From Chitinophagales bacterium (GTDB lineage Bacteria; Bacteroidota; Bacteroidia; Chitinophagales; Chitinophagaceae), in contig JAJPKJ010000048.1 in the NCBI GenBank assembly GCA_021323755.1, positions 1 through 64,000 of the forward strand: a DNA stretch of 64,000 bases, given 5' to 3'. A program made the translations under genes and the position numbers. Shown in pieces: positions 8,366 through 18,600 of the stretch. The notes below the pieces were generated by a model, which searched no databases, was not told where the DNA came from, and saw only the letters and a list, made by a program, of their open reading frames with translations. The stretch's first letter is position 1. Each line of letters opens with the position of its first letter.

Positions 8366-9529
8366 ATGGATTTTACATTTCTACCCAGAACAACTTTTAA
8401 AAGCAAAACTTTTGCTCACTACAGCATAAAATCATACTATGCTGTAAAAGAAAACACGATTTATCGCAACAGTGGGTTTTACTACATTGGTAAAAACTCA
8501 GAAAATATAGAAAAACTTGTAAAAGTTTTTAAACGCGGCTACGCCTCCGAACTTCTTGAAAACGCAAAATCAGAATTGCTTCGTTCGCTCAGGCACGAAA
8601 ATAGCACGGTTCCTGAAGTGATATTTTGCGACTCTGGCTTTGATGTAGCGGCGATAAAAAACTTTCGTCATTTTCTAAATAATGACCCCGTTTTATCTTC
8701 CATTCCTTTTATCTTAGATGGTTCTGGTTTATCAGATAAGGATTTGACTTACTACAAGAAGAACAAGGTTCTTGATGAAATCGTTTTCTTTGATGATTTC
8801 AACGAAGAAAGTATTCTTAGCAAAAGTCAGTTTCTTAACAAAGTAAAATCAAGATCAAACGAATTGACCATTAATTCGACAGAAAAGAATTCATCCCCTA
8901 TCCAAAACATTCTGAAAAGAATTTTTGATATTGTTGCAGCCTTATTTGTGCTGGTAGCTTTAAGCCCCTTATTACTTTTGGTGGCCTTAGCAATCAAGAT
9001 CGAATCCAAGGGTCCTGTTTTTTATATTTCAAAAAGGGCAGGAAAAGGTTACCGGATCTTCAACTTTTATAAATTCAGAACAATGTTTACCGGCGCCGAT
9101 GAAAAGATTGGCGATTTTGCTCATCTGAATCTATACACTGCCAATGGCACAGACGCGGCGGGTCCTGTTTTCATTAAAATCAATAACGACCCGAGAATTA
9201 CCAGGGTGGGTTCATTTTTAAGAAACAGTAGCCTGGATGAATTGCCACAGTTCCTAAATGTATTGATGGGAGATATGTCATTGGTAGGAAACCGTCCATT
9301 ACCGCTTTATGAAGCTGCCACCTTAACTACCGATGAATGGGCAAAACGTTTTATGGCCCCTGCAGGCATTACTGGCTTGTGGCAAATAAAGAAAAGAGGT
9401 AAAGAGGATATGTCTGCCGAAGAAAGGATAAGTCTTGATATCGATTATGCAGATAATTGCAATTTTGTTTACGATCTATGGATCATGGCGCAAACACCTT
9501 CTGCGCTTATTCAAAAAACAAATGCATAA
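8366..9529 (+). CDS. Priming sugar transferase with pseudo-receiver domain
   Basis: A 387-residue fusion. Residues about 35-160 look like a degenerate receiver domain: FYYIGKNSENIEKL where the acidic pair should be, and VIFCDSGFD with D89 near the phosphoacceptor position, but no conserved Lys. Residues about 183-387 are a bacterial sugar transferase (PF02397): membrane helix 188-210, then GPVFYISKRAGKGYRIFNFY, KFRTM, SLDELPQFLNVLMGDMSLVG and PAGITGLWQI. This class transfers a sugar-1-phosphate to undecaprenyl phosphate and starts repeat-unit synthesis at the inner membrane. The usual N-terminal membrane bundle of WcaJ is replaced by the receiver-like domain. Confidence 0.85.
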   Translation: MDFTFLPRTTFKSKTFAHYSIKSYYAVKENTIYRNSGFYYIGKNSENIEKLVKVFKRGYASELLENAKSELLRSLRHENSTVPEVIFCDSGFDVAAIKNFRHFLNNDPVLSSIPFILDGSGLSDKDLTYYKKNKVLDEIVFFDDFNEESILSKSQFLNKVKSRSNELTINSTEKNSSPIQNILKRIFDIVAALFVLVALSPLLLLVALAIKIESKGPVFYISKRAGKGYRIFNFYKFRTMFTGADEKIGDFAHLNLYTANGTDAAGPVFIKINNDPRITRVGSFLRNSSLDELPQFLNVLMGDMSLVGNRPLPLYEAATLTTDEWAKRFMAPAGITGLWQIKKRGKEDMSAEERISLDIDYADNCNFVYDLWIMAQTPSALIQKTNA

Positions 9530-9580
9530 TATTTCCGGGTTAATTAATTAATTTGTCCTGCAAATTGAAGCCATTACTTT

Positions 9581-10489
9581 ATGTTAAAGGATAATCAGCC
9601 TTTAATATCTATCATTACACTCAATTACAACCAAACGCAGGTTACCTGTCAGTTTCTTGAATCAACAAAAAATCTGAGATACAGGAACTATGAGATATTG
9701 GTTTGTGATATGGCTTCTGATATTGATCCAACTGGAGCTATAGAATCAGGAAATTATCCAAATACAAAACTGCTGATCAGCAAAAAGAATTTGGGTTTTG
9801 CCGCCGGAAATAATTGGGGTATGAGCCAGGCTAAAGGCAATTTTTTTTTTATTGTCAATAATGATACCGAAGTAACAGCGGATTTGCTGGATAAGCTCTT
9901 GCACCCTTTTTCTGAAGACGCAACAATTGGCGTGACCTGCCCGAAGATCAGGTATTTCAATCCGTCTAATGTTATTCAATATGCCGGGTTTAATCCGATG
10001 AACCCATTTACCGGACGCACAACTACAATTGGCGAAAAAGAAGTCGATCATGGACAGTACAACATTTCTCATCCCACATATGGCGCTCATGGCTGTGCCA
10101 TGCTCGTCAAGCGCGAAGTGGCAGAAAAAACAGGAATGTTCCCCGAAAGATTTTTTTTGTATTACGAAGAGTGGGATTGGTCGTCTCGGATTTTAAAAGC
10201 AGGATACAAAATTTGGTATACTGCGGATGCCGTGATTTACCATAAAGAATCAATGTCTGTTGGTAAGAACAATCCCATGAAGGTTTTCTATCACACGCGC
10301 AACCGCATATTGTACATGCGCCGGAATACTAATTGGATAGAATTGATCGTTTTTACTTTGTTTTTTACCTTTTTTTCAATACCAAAAACAGTGGTGGGTT
10401 TTCTCGGTAAAGGACAATTCACCCAATTGAAATATTTTTTAAAAGGAGTTTTCTGGAATTTATATTCTTCCAGTGGTTCAAAAATATAA
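9581..10489 (+). CDS. Rhamnosyltransferase-like GT2
   Basis: A 302-residue GT-A enzyme. Motifs are ISIITLNYNQTQVTCQFLES (donor site), LGFAAGNNWGM, FIVNNDTEV (NNDTE, the DxD-equivalent of the rhamnosyltransferase subgroup) and RFFLYYEEWDWSSRILKAGY (catalytic EEWDW region). A C-terminal hydrophobic stretch may attach it to the membrane. It should add one sugar to the growing lipid-linked repeat unit. It lies 51 bp after the priming transferase and 26 bp before the next GT2, consistent with one transcript. Confidence 0.85.
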   Translation: MLKDNQPLISIITLNYNQTQVTCQFLESTKNLRYRNYEILVCDMASDIDPTGAIESGNYPNTKLLISKKNLGFAAGNNWGMSQAKGNFFFIVNNDTEVTADLLDKLLHPFSEDATIGVTCPKIRYFNPSNVIQYAGFNPMNPFTGRTTTIGEKEVDHGQYNISHPTYGAHGCAMLVKREVAEKTGMFPERFFLYYEEWDWSSRILKAGYKIWYTADAVIYHKESMSVGKNNPMKVFYHTRNRILYMRRNTNWIELIVFTLFFTFFSIPKTVVGFLGKGQFTQLKYFLKGVFWNLYSSSGSKI

Positions 10490-10515
10490 ATAGAAAATTC
10501 TGCTTTCAAATTCAG

Positions 10516-11709
10516 ATGCTATTATCAATCTTTCATATTCTTTTCCTGGTTGTTTTTGCTTATTTGTTTTTAAGCGTTCTGTATTTATTGTTGATCGCAG
10601 TCTTCGGCAAATTGTGGCATGCACCGGTTTATGAAATTTGTTCTGAAAAGAAAAAAATAGCCGTTCTCATCCCCTCATATAAAGAAGATAATATCATTGT
10701 GGATACTGCTTCAAAAGCAAAGCAAAATGATTATTCTTCATTTGATGTTTTTGTAATTGCCGACAAACTTCAACCAGGTACAATTGAAAAATTAAGATTG
10801 ATTCCGGTTAATGTAGTGCCCGTGAATTTTGAAATAGGAATGAAATCAAAATCATTGAACGCAGCATTGAATAGCATTCCGGAAAATGAATTCGATGTGG
10901 CATTGATACTGGATGCTGATAATATCATGTCTTCAAATTGTCTTGAAAAAATTAACAGTGCATTCCGGCAACAGTCCAAAGCAGTCCAATGTCATCGCGT
11001 AGCAAAAAACAAGAATAACGCTGTTTCGTTACTAGATGCTATAAGCGAAGAGATCAATAATAATTTATTCCGGCGCGGGCAAAGAGCCCTTGGTTTTTCT
11101 GCTTCGCTGATCGGTTCGGGAATGGCTTTTGAATTTCAAAAGATAAAATCAATTCTTAATGAAGAATATATTCTTAGTAATCCCGGAGAAGATCGTGAAA
11201 TTGAATTGCAATTGATGAAAGACAACATTACCGTTGAATATATCAATGATGCATTTGTTTATGATGAGAAAGTTTCTTCAACTGAAGTTTTTGAAAAGCA
11301 AAGAACACGCTGGCTCGAAGCGCAATTCACCAATATCAAAAGAATGTTCGATCAAGACGTGAAAACGCTTGCCAATAGAAGTACTTACTGGAATAAACTT
11401 TTCCAGGTCTTATTATTACCGAGATCTTTGTATTTATTATTGCTCGTTGCCATAAGCATAATTTTTGCGCTGGCTTATATTATTCATTATCCGATTTTTT
11501 ATCCCCATCCTGTCTTGTGGTTGCTGCTGGGGGTTGCCTATATTTTATCGCTTGCCATTTCAGTACCGGGGAGTTATTATAATTTTACCACGATAAAGGC
11601 TGTTGCACGAATTCCTGTATTAATGATCGCCATGCTAAGGGCAATGTTTAAAATGAAAGCGAATAGAAAAGAATTCTTACACACTCCGAAAGTTCATACA
11701 GGCGAATAA
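10516..11709 (+). CDS. Processive-type membrane GT2
   Basis: A 397-residue protein with one N-terminal and two to three C-terminal membrane helices around a GT2 domain. Motifs in order are IAVLIPSYKED, LILDADNIM (DxD), LIGSGMAFEF, GEDREIELQL (ED) and KQRTRWLEAQF (Q-x-x-R-W), the full set of beta-glycan synthase-like processive enzymes. It could make a homopolymer segment or transfer a single sugar across the membrane-associated acceptor. It ends the plus-strand polysaccharide run and converges on the YbdK-type gene with a 13-bp gap. Confidence 0.85.
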   Translation: MLLSIFHILFLVVFAYLFLSVLYLLLIAVFGKLWHAPVYEICSEKKKIAVLIPSYKEDNIIVDTASKAKQNDYSSFDVFVIADKLQPGTIEKLRLIPVNVVPVNFEIGMKSKSLNAALNSIPENEFDVALILDADNIMSSNCLEKINSAFRQQSKAVQCHRVAKNKNNAVSLLDAISEEINNNLFRRGQRALGFSASLIGSGMAFEFQKIKSILNEEYILSNPGEDREIELQLMKDNITVEYINDAFVYDEKVSSTEVFEKQRTRWLEAQFTNIKRMFDQDVKTLANRSTYWNKLFQVLLLPRSLYLLLLVAISIIFALAYIIHYPIFYPHPVLWLLLGVAYILSLAISVPGSYYNFTTIKAVARIPVLMIAMLRAMFKMKANRKEFLHTPKVHTGE

Positions 11710-11722
11710 AAGGACCCGGCAG

Positions 11723-12835
11723 CTATAGTCCATGCAAAAATTGTGCATGAATATAATCAACCACGCTGATCAGGCTATTTGTTTGGCTAAATACCTTTAA
11801 CTGTCTGTCTGCACCGGTTCCGTTCTCTAAAATATTCCCAACATAATTTACCGCATTTCGGCTGCCCAGCGGATCCACCACATCATCGACAAAATCCAGT
11901 AATTCATAAATCAGTACCCGGGTATTCACTTCTTCTTCTTTGCCAAAATCAATAAGTCTTCCATCAATTCCATAGCGACTTGCACGCCATTTGTTTTCAT
12001 TTATTAATGCGCGGGAGTATTGGATGAAATTGAGATTTTGGGAACGTAGCTTATATATTTTTGCGCAGATTGCCTGGAACAGAGCCGCAATGCAAATCGT
12101 TTCCTGGACCGTCATTGGCACATCGCAAATTCTGAATTCTACAGTGTTAAAAAAAGGATGAACCCGCAAATCCCACCAGATTTTCTTTGCATTATCGATA
12201 CAATTTGTTTTTACCAACAGCTTGACAAAATTTTCATAAGCTTCAATACTTTCAAATGCCTCCGGAATTCCGGTGCGCGGGAATTTGTCAAATACTTTGG
12301 TGCGAAAAGATTTGTAGCCGGTTTGTCTTCCTTCCCAAAAGGGTGAGTTGGTGCTTAATGCATAAATATGCGGCAAAAAATACCTTGTTGAGTTGGCAAT
12401 ATGATTTGCCATTTCCCTGCTTTCCATGCCAACATGCACGTGTAATCCGAAAATAAGATTGCTGCGGGCAGCTTCCTGCAATTCGTTTACGATTTCATTG
12501 TATCTCGCATGGTCAGTGATCAATTGATTTTCCCAATGGCTGAATGGATGCGTGCCCGAAGCGCCTACCCAAAAACCATTGTCGTTCGCAATTTGCGAAA
12601 TTGTTTTTCGCAAAGTGGCTACATCATTAAATGCTTCATCAATGTTCTGGCAAATATCTGTTCCTACTTCAACAACAGCCTGATGCATTTCTGCTTTTAC
12701 TTTGTCTTTGATGACTTTTTGTCCTTCGGTAACTATTTTTTGTTCATGGCTTTTCAGTTCTTTTGTTTCCGGATCAACAACCATGTATTCTTCTTCAACG
12801 CCTAAAGTGAAGTGCTTGTAACTAATATTTGCCAT
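11723..12835 (-). CDS. YbdK-type carboxylate-amine ligase (GCS2 family)
   Basis: A 370-residue member of the glutamate-cysteine ligase type 2 family. The N terminus FTLGVEEEYMVVDPETKEL carries the metal-binding Glu motif. Other blocks are VEVGTDICQNI, GASGTHPF, FGLHVHVGM, YALSTNSPFWEGRQTGYKSF and VEFRICDVPMT, all typical. These enzymes form an amide bond between a carboxylate and an amine using ATP. E. coli YbdK has weak glutamate-cysteine ligase activity, but the true substrate here is unknown. The ATP-grasp gene 120 bp upstream is on the same strand and probably cotranscribed, which points to a small peptide-like product. Confidence 0.88.
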   Translation of the reverse strand: MANISYKHFTLGVEEEYMVVDPETKELKSHEQKIVTEGQKVIKDKVKAEMHQAVVEVGTDICQNIDEAFNDVATLRKTISQIANDNGFWVGASGTHPFSHWENQLITDHARYNEIVNELQEAARSNLIFGLHVHVGMESREMANHIANSTRYFLPHIYALSTNSPFWEGRQTGYKSFRTKVFDKFPRTGIPEAFESIEAYENFVKLLVKTNCIDNAKKIWWDLRVHPFFNTVEFRICDVPMTVQETICIAALFQAICAKIYKLRSQNLNFIQYSRALINENKWRASRYGIDGRLIDFGKEEEVNTRVLIYELLDFVDDVVDPLGSRNAVNYVGNILENGTGADRQLKVFSQTNSLISVVDYIHAQFLHGL

Positions 12836-12955
12836 AGAAAATGATGATTTTCAATTTAAGATTTACGAATCCTGTTTTAGGTTAGCGTTAATGCCAGACC
12901 CTATAATTTGAGCGATGCGATTCGCGTCATTTCCCCCCATAGCAGTTAGCTTGCG

Positions 12956-13909
12956 TCAAACCAATGCTTCGTGGGCAACGCTTCTTTTCAAATATTCTCC
13001 CCAGGTTAAATTATCAACTCCGTCTTTATGTGCGATCGCTCTTTCTATTGCATAATTAGCCGCCGTTTCTACCACCCAATTGAAATTATCTTCACCGACG
13101 CTGGTTCTTTCTGCATCTGGTGCAGGATTGCAAAAATCAATTGCATAAGGAACCCCATCGCGCAGCGCAAGTTCTACTGTATTGAAATCGTAACCCAGAT
13201 ATTTGTTGATGCGCAGAACAATTTGCTCCATTTGTTGCAATCTTTCTGTTGATGGATTAAAATTACTTGCATAGCGCAAGTGGTGCGGATTGCGTGGTTC
13301 GTATGGCATAATGCGAACATATTTTCCGCCGATGCAATAACAACGGTAATATTCATCAAAAACAATTTCTTCCTGTAACAGCATGACCAACTCGCCGGTC
13401 TCGCCATGCTTTTGATAAAATTCTTCCGCATTATTTAATTTATAAACATTCTTCCATCCACCGCCCGCAAACGGTTTCATGTAAGCGGGAAACCCCACAT
13501 AACTAAAAATTCCTTCCCAATCCAATGGATAAGCAAGGTTGGAAAATGACTGTTCACTGGTATCAACCGGATGATCTCTCGAGGGAAGAATAACTGTTTT
13601 CGGAACAGGCACGCCGATTTTTGTTGCCAAACTATTATTAAAGAATTTTTCATCGGCGCTCCACCAAAATGGATTATTGATAACTGCGGTTCCGCATATC
13701 GCGGCATTTTTTAAAAACGCACGATAAAATGGAACATCCTGTGAAATCCGATCAATAATAACTGCATAACCGGAGGACTCACCCTGCGTGACTTTATCAA
13801 TACGCACAGGTTCAGCAACAATGCCTGAAACATTTTTACTGTTTACTCTTTCTATAAAAGCCATCGGAAAACTTCTTTCTTTACCGAATAGAACGCCAAT
13901 TTTTTTCAT
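12956..13909 (-). CDS. ATP-grasp ligase, RimK-like
   Basis: A 317-residue protein with ATP-grasp features: pre-ATP-grasp N-domain (KKIGVLFGKERSFPMAFIER), INNPFWWSADEKFFNNSLAT (the NP..W..DK pattern), PAYMKPFAGGGWKNVYKLN (ATP-binding Lys and Gly-rich loop), MLLQEEIVFDEYYRCYCIGG, and metal-binding VPYAIDFCNPAPDAE near the C terminus. It should activate a carboxylate as acyl phosphate and join it to an amine. It lies upstream of the YbdK-type ligase on the same strand and diverges from an esterase gene. The substrate is unknown. Confidence 0.82.
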   Translation of the reverse strand: MKKIGVLFGKERSFPMAFIERVNSKNVSGIVAEPVRIDKVTQGESSGYAVIIDRISQDVPFYRAFLKNAAICGTAVINNPFWWSADEKFFNNSLATKIGVPVPKTVILPSRDHPVDTSEQSFSNLAYPLDWEGIFSYVGFPAYMKPFAGGGWKNVYKLNNAEEFYQKHGETGELVMLLQEEIVFDEYYRCYCIGGKYVRIMPYEPRNPHHLRYASNFNPSTERLQQMEQIVLRINKYLGYDFNTVELALRDGVPYAIDFCNPAPDAERTSVGEDNFNWVVETAANYAIERAIAHKDGVDNLTWGEYLKRSVAHEALV

Positions 13910-14072
13910 TGAAAAATTTTTAAATTATTTAATAAGAATTAGCTGATGATAACGCACTGATATTAGTCAGCTGGATATTGAAATGTTGATAAACAGGATA
14001 GAGAACTTAACACGGTAATCAAATTTATTTTTAAAACAACAAAAAAACAAATTGATTATTTGCAGAGAAATA

Positions 14073-14101
14073 TTGCAGTTAAGTCTATTTTATTATTTTT
14101 G
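14073..14101 (+). promoter_or_regulatory. Predicted promoter of esterase gene
   Basis: TTG at 14073-14075 and TATTTTTG at 14094-14101, 18 bp apart, fit the Bacteroidetes -33/-7 consensus. The -7 element ends only 5 bp before the ATG at 14107, so transcription would start at or next to the start codon (leaderless mRNA). Confidence 0.45.
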
Positions 14102-14106
14102 ACTTT

Positions 14107-14925
14107 ATGCAAGAAACCCCCGCGCATGTTTTACCGGAAAGTGTGGAACTGCTATCTGAAGCGCTCGACAGAAAAGTTATAGTTGACTTCTATTTGCCCA
14201 CGGATGTTCCTGATTCAACGGGAATAAGTCTATTGCTGATCAATGACGGACAGGATATGGAAAAGCTTGAACTCGCTTCAATGCTGGAAGAATTATATGC
14301 AGCAAGAAGTCTTGAACCATTACTGTGTGTGGGAATTACGGCAGGCGTTGAAAGAAAGATGGAATACGGGACAGCAAAAATTCTGGATTACAAAGGACGG
14401 GGAGCGAAGGCTCGGCTTTACACCGATTTTATTTTTGAAGAGTTGATTCCTTTTGTACATAGAAACTATAATATTCCCTCATTCAAAGAAAAAGCATTTG
14501 CTGGTTTCTCTCTGGGCGGATTAAGCGCATTGGATATTGTTTGGAATCATCCCCAGCATTTCTCCAAGGTTGGTGTGTTTTCCGGTTCTTTATGGTGGCG
14601 GACCAAAGATCAAAACGATAAAACGTACAGCGATGACAGAGATCGGATCATGCAGCAGCAAATAAGAGCAGGGAAATATTATCCATGGTTGAAATTTTTC
14701 TTTGAATGCGGAGCCGGAGATGAGGAAGAAGACAGAAATAATAATGGCATTATTGATTCTATTGATGATACTTTAGATTTAATAAAAGAATTAGCGGCCA
14801 AAGGATATGATCTGGGAAAAGATATTCATTACCTGCAAATAGAAGATGGCAAACATGATGTAGAAACATGGGCGAGAGCGATGCCTGAATTCCTGAAATG
14901 GGGATGGGGCAATAGGGTCGACTAA
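14107..14925 (+). CDS. Esterase-D/enterochelin-esterase-like hydrolase
   Basis: A 272-residue alpha/beta hydrolase of the PF00756 type. The nucleophile elbow is GFSLGGLSALD (S135). The N-terminal part has LLLINDGQDMEKLELASMLE, and the C-terminal DGKHDVETWARAMPEFLKW supplies the catalytic His. There is no signal peptide, so it is cytoplasmic. An acidic, EF-hand-like stretch (GDEEEDRNNNGIIDSIDDT, about residues 201-219) may bind a cation. It diverges from the ATP-grasp and YbdK-type ligases. A shared product (a peptide or ester-linked metabolite that it hydrolyses or releases) is inferred. Confidence 0.82.
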   Translation: MQETPAHVLPESVELLSEALDRKVIVDFYLPTDVPDSTGISLLLINDGQDMEKLELASMLEELYAARSLEPLLCVGITAGVERKMEYGTAKILDYKGRGAKARLYTDFIFEELIPFVHRNYNIPSFKEKAFAGFSLGGLSALDIVWNHPQHFSKVGVFSGSLWWRTKDQNDKTYSDDRDRIMQQQIRAGKYYPWLKFFFECGAGDEEEDRNNNGIIDSIDDTLDLIKELAAKGYDLGKDIHYLQIEDGKHDVETWARAMPEFLKWGWGNRVD

Positions 14926-14967
14926 CAGTGGAATGAAAAACAAAGCTATCAATTAACCCCAGGCAAT

Positions 14968-14996
14968 AAAAAACTCCACAAAACGTGGAGTTTTTT
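14968..14996. terminator. Bidirectional intrinsic terminator
   Basis: A perfect 12-bp stem AAAAAACTCCAC / GTGGAGTTTTTT with a 5-base loop lies between the converging esterase and lipoprotein genes. The A and T tracts make it work in both directions. Confidence 0.85.
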
Positions 14997-15018
14997 ATGC
15001 CTCAGCAAATCAAAAATT

Positions 15019-15525
15019 TTATTGAACAAAAACGGTTTTGGCTTTACTTGCGCCAACATCACTTATGGTAACTGTGCTGCTACCCTGAGAGCTAAAAGTC
15101 AATTGATAATTAAATGTGCCTGTTATGGTCAGTGATGTATTGGCCGCCACATTGGTAGCGCCAACCAGCATAATGGTTGAAGACCAGCCATAGAGACCAT
15201 TGGTAGCCGAACCGATAACCTTGGTCAGCTTCACAGGAGTTTTAGTTGTAGCAAGGCTTGATGTGGATGTGCCATAAGTAAAAGTATTTGCTCCGCTTGC
15301 GACGGAAATGTAAGGATAAATATTTTGCGTGGTATCCGACATCGTTCCGGCTACAGCCAAATAAATGGTATCTCCAACATTAACAGTATCTGCGGTATGG
15401 CTTAATGAAGTCACTGAAAAACCTTTTGAAAAAGGTGGTGTATAGCTTGGAAGCGTTGTGTTTTTCACGCAACCAACAAATAAAATGCCTGCTGCAACTA
15501 AACTGGTAAAGAGCATTTTTTTCAT
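15019..15525 (-). CDS. Hypothetical lipoprotein linked to TonB receptor
   Basis: A 168-residue secreted protein. The start at 15525 gives a lipoprotein signal (MKKMLFTSLVAAGILFVGC) with Cys19 as lipidation site; the longer frame to 15585 would run into a perfect hairpin. The mature part is rich in Thr, Ser and Val and probably all-beta (repeated TVNVGDTIYLAV and TSLTITGTFNYQLTF stretches), resembling cell-surface beta-sandwich domains. It follows the Oar-like TonB receptor by 76 bp on the same strand, the place where a surface accessory lipoprotein is often found. No family recognised. Confidence 0.7.
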   Translation of the reverse strand: MKKMLFTSLVAAGILFVGCVKNTTLPSYTPPFSKGFSVTSLSHTADTVNVGDTIYLAVAGTMSDTTQNIYPYISVASGANTFTYGTSTSSLATTKTPVKLTKVIGSATNGLYGWSSTIMLVGATNVAANTSLTITGTFNYQLTFSSQGSSTVTISDVGASKAKTVFVQ

Positions 15526-15554
15526 AATAGTTATTTTAAGTAAGTTTATTTTTT

Positions 15555-15594
15555 TCAAGTTCAATGACCAGTTTTTAATGGTCATTGAACTTGA
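15555..15594. repeat. Perfect 16-bp inverted repeat (intercistronic hairpin)
   Basis: The arms TCAAGTTCAATGACCA and TGGTCATTGAACTTGA are perfect complements around an 8-base loop. It lies 7 bp after the TonB receptor stop and 29 bp before the lipoprotein start. In the direction of these genes it is followed by A residues, so it does not look like a terminator for them; read on the plus strand it is followed by T-rich sequence. It may set mRNA stability between the two cistrons or block antisense transcription. Confidence 0.8.
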
Positions 15595-15601
15595 TTTTAT
15601 T

Positions 15602-18600
15602 TTAGTTAAACAAATATCTTATACCAAACTGCATGGTCCATCTTGAACCTGGTTCCGTAGCATTATTGACAAGATTAGTTAAACTGGTATTGTCTGCAAA
15701 GCTAGATGTATACGGAGTGTAGCTGCCAGCATCTGCAAATGGGAACGAGAATAATGGTGTTTTGCCATCTGCAGCCATTCCTTCAAATTTAATGAAGTTG
15801 GTCGCCGTAGGTACTTTTATAACGCCCCAATATTTGTTAAGCAAATTTCCAACGTTGGTTAAGTCCAGGCTTAAACGTAAAGTATGCTTATCTTTTTCAC
15901 CGCCTCTTTTTGTATAGAAATAAATATCCTGAGTAATGTTCAAGTCAACACGTTTGTAAAAAGGATAAACATCAGAATTAGCCTTCGCATATTGTCCGCG
16001 ATGCGCTGCTAAATAATGATCCTGGTTAATAAGATTATTCAACTGTGTCCAGATTTGTGCCGCAGTTCTTGGATCGGCAGTAGTTCCGGTAGTAATACCT
16101 GTATGAGTAGTTGAATTGTAAGAACCGGCATCGATCAAATTTATTTCTGATGCATTTCTAGGAATATAAATCAGATCATTCCCGGTATTACCATCGCCAT
16201 TCAAATCGCCATTATAAACAACTGAGGTGACTCCCGCGGGAGCTGCTTCAAGAGTAGCTCCGAAAGAGGTAGAAAAATGCTTTGCATATTCAATATGATA
16301 AATACCATAAGCAAATATGCGGTTAGGCTGGAACCAGGAAGGTCGCGCCAATACAGGTGCATTTGGATCAGTATTAGATACTGCTCTTGCAGACCATAAG
16401 GAACTTGCCGTACTACCATTTTCCATCGTTGTCCTTGCATCGCTATGAACATAAGATAAATTCAAAAATAAATGAGGGAAGCTTTTTTGAATCCGGAATG
16501 TTGCAGTGTAAGAATAACCTTGATTGGTATTAGCCAATAATATTACATTTTGAATATTGGGAGAATCCAAAGATGCTGTTCCGTTGGTCATTCCACTCCA
16601 ATACTTGTTGGTTGAGTTTGTTGTTCCGGAACCCGTATTAAATCGCATTCTGTTATCCGGGCCGTTAGATATTGCGAATCCATTGCTTTCTTTAAGATTC
16701 ACATTCTCCATATAGGTAGCATTAATATCTTTTGAATAAGTAAATTCTCCGGTGATAACCCAATCATCAGGAAGTTTTTTATCCAAACCTAAACTTGCTT
16801 TTAATTTGGTTGGGTATTTGAAATTTTTTGCAATGACATTCACAGCATAACTTGGCGGAGTAGCTGTCTGATCAATTGGTGTACCTCCGGGACCTGCAGT
16901 TGCCAAATAATGTGCAAGCCCTGCAGTAGATGATGGGAAAAATGGGGCATTGGTCAAATAAGCGATCCCCTGTTGCACGCCGTTATTGGCAGCCTGGTTT
17001 TCTATCCACACAAAGGGTGGAGCGCCTTCAAAAATCCCGGCGCCGCCTCTTAACTGCCAGGTTCTGTCACCGGTGATATCCCAGTTAAAACCAACACGCG
17101 GAGAAATTACAAGGAAACCATTTGGTGCAGTACCCACATTATATTTTGCTCCATTTAAAAATGTTAGCTGATCAAAATTCGGATTGTCGGTAAACTTGTT
17201 TTGATAAGTCGTATAGTCAAAACGAATACCGTAAGTCAAAGTAAAGTTGCTCTTAACCCGCCACTTATCCTGTGCGAAAAAACTCAGGTTTGTTGCACCG
17301 GCATAAGCCCAGGGAAAAGCACCACCCTTCAAGGTAGAATATTGCTGATAATAGTTCGTTGCAGGTGCACCCGATAAGAATGCATCTAAACTGCTGAACT
17401 GATATCCTCCATTATAATCCGGTGCAAAGGCGTTTTGATATTTTTTGTAGCTGTTCTGTGTTCCAACAGTTATTTCATGCGGTCCTTTATAGAAAGTAAA
17501 GATATCCGTGAATTGATAAGAATCCATGAACAGTTGATTGTTATAAGTATAAGGCTCATATCCAAAAGTGGTGTAGATATTTCCACCATTCAGGATATCA
17601 ACCAATGGAAATGTATCGGATGATGATTGAGGAGAACGAAAATCTCTTTCTCTGGTGTAACCTATTTGCAGTTTGTTGGAAGCCTTATTGCTGAACCTCG
17701 TGTTCAATTCTGCAATATAAATTTTGAGATTATTATTGATCCGATACCCGCTTCCCTGAAACGGCATCGCAAAAGTCCCGGGCTGACCCCCCGTAACTTG
17801 TCCATTCGTGCTTCCCGGACGGCTCGTGCTTGCAAATTGATCAGCATAGGACTTCAAATAATTATATTTCAAAGAAAGTTTGTTCTGATCATTAATGTTG
17901 AAATCAATACGTGCATTGATTTTATAGCTGTTTGTTTTGAACGAATAACCCTGGAAACTGCCAGGATTGTAGTTATAGGTATTCTTCAAATACGTCCCTA
18001 ATGCATTTAAAGTATCCGCGTTTGCCTGGGACACCACCCCTGCTACCGGTGCGTGCGTAGCATCTGATGCTATTACCCCAGTTGCCGGTGCGCTTTGCAG
18101 ATCTTGCTCTGCGTTAATAAAGAAAAATAATTTATCTTTTATGATCGCGCCTCCCAGACTTCCGCCCAGAATATTAAAGCTAAATGGCGTTCTTGCAATT
18201 ACATTGTTATCTACTTTATAACCTTGCAGACCCGGTGTCTTGATATAGGTGTATACAGAGCCTTTCCATTGATTGGTTCCGCTTTTTGTCACTGAGTTGA
18301 CTCCTGCGCCGGTAAATCCACCTTGTCTGACATCATAAGGGGAGACATTGACCTGGATCTGATCGATCGCATCCAATGCTATTGGCTGTGCATTTGCTTG
18401 TCCGCCGAGCGTACCTGATAATCCGAACGAATTGTTGAAATCGGCACCATCAACAGTAATATTATTATAAGAAGCAGTAACGCCGCTAAAACTTAAACCA
18501 TTCGATGTAGGTTCAAGTCTGGTGAAGTCGGCGATTGAGCGGCCAACAGTTGGAAGTTGCTCAATTTGTGAACGGGTAATAATTTCCTGGCTACCGGTTC

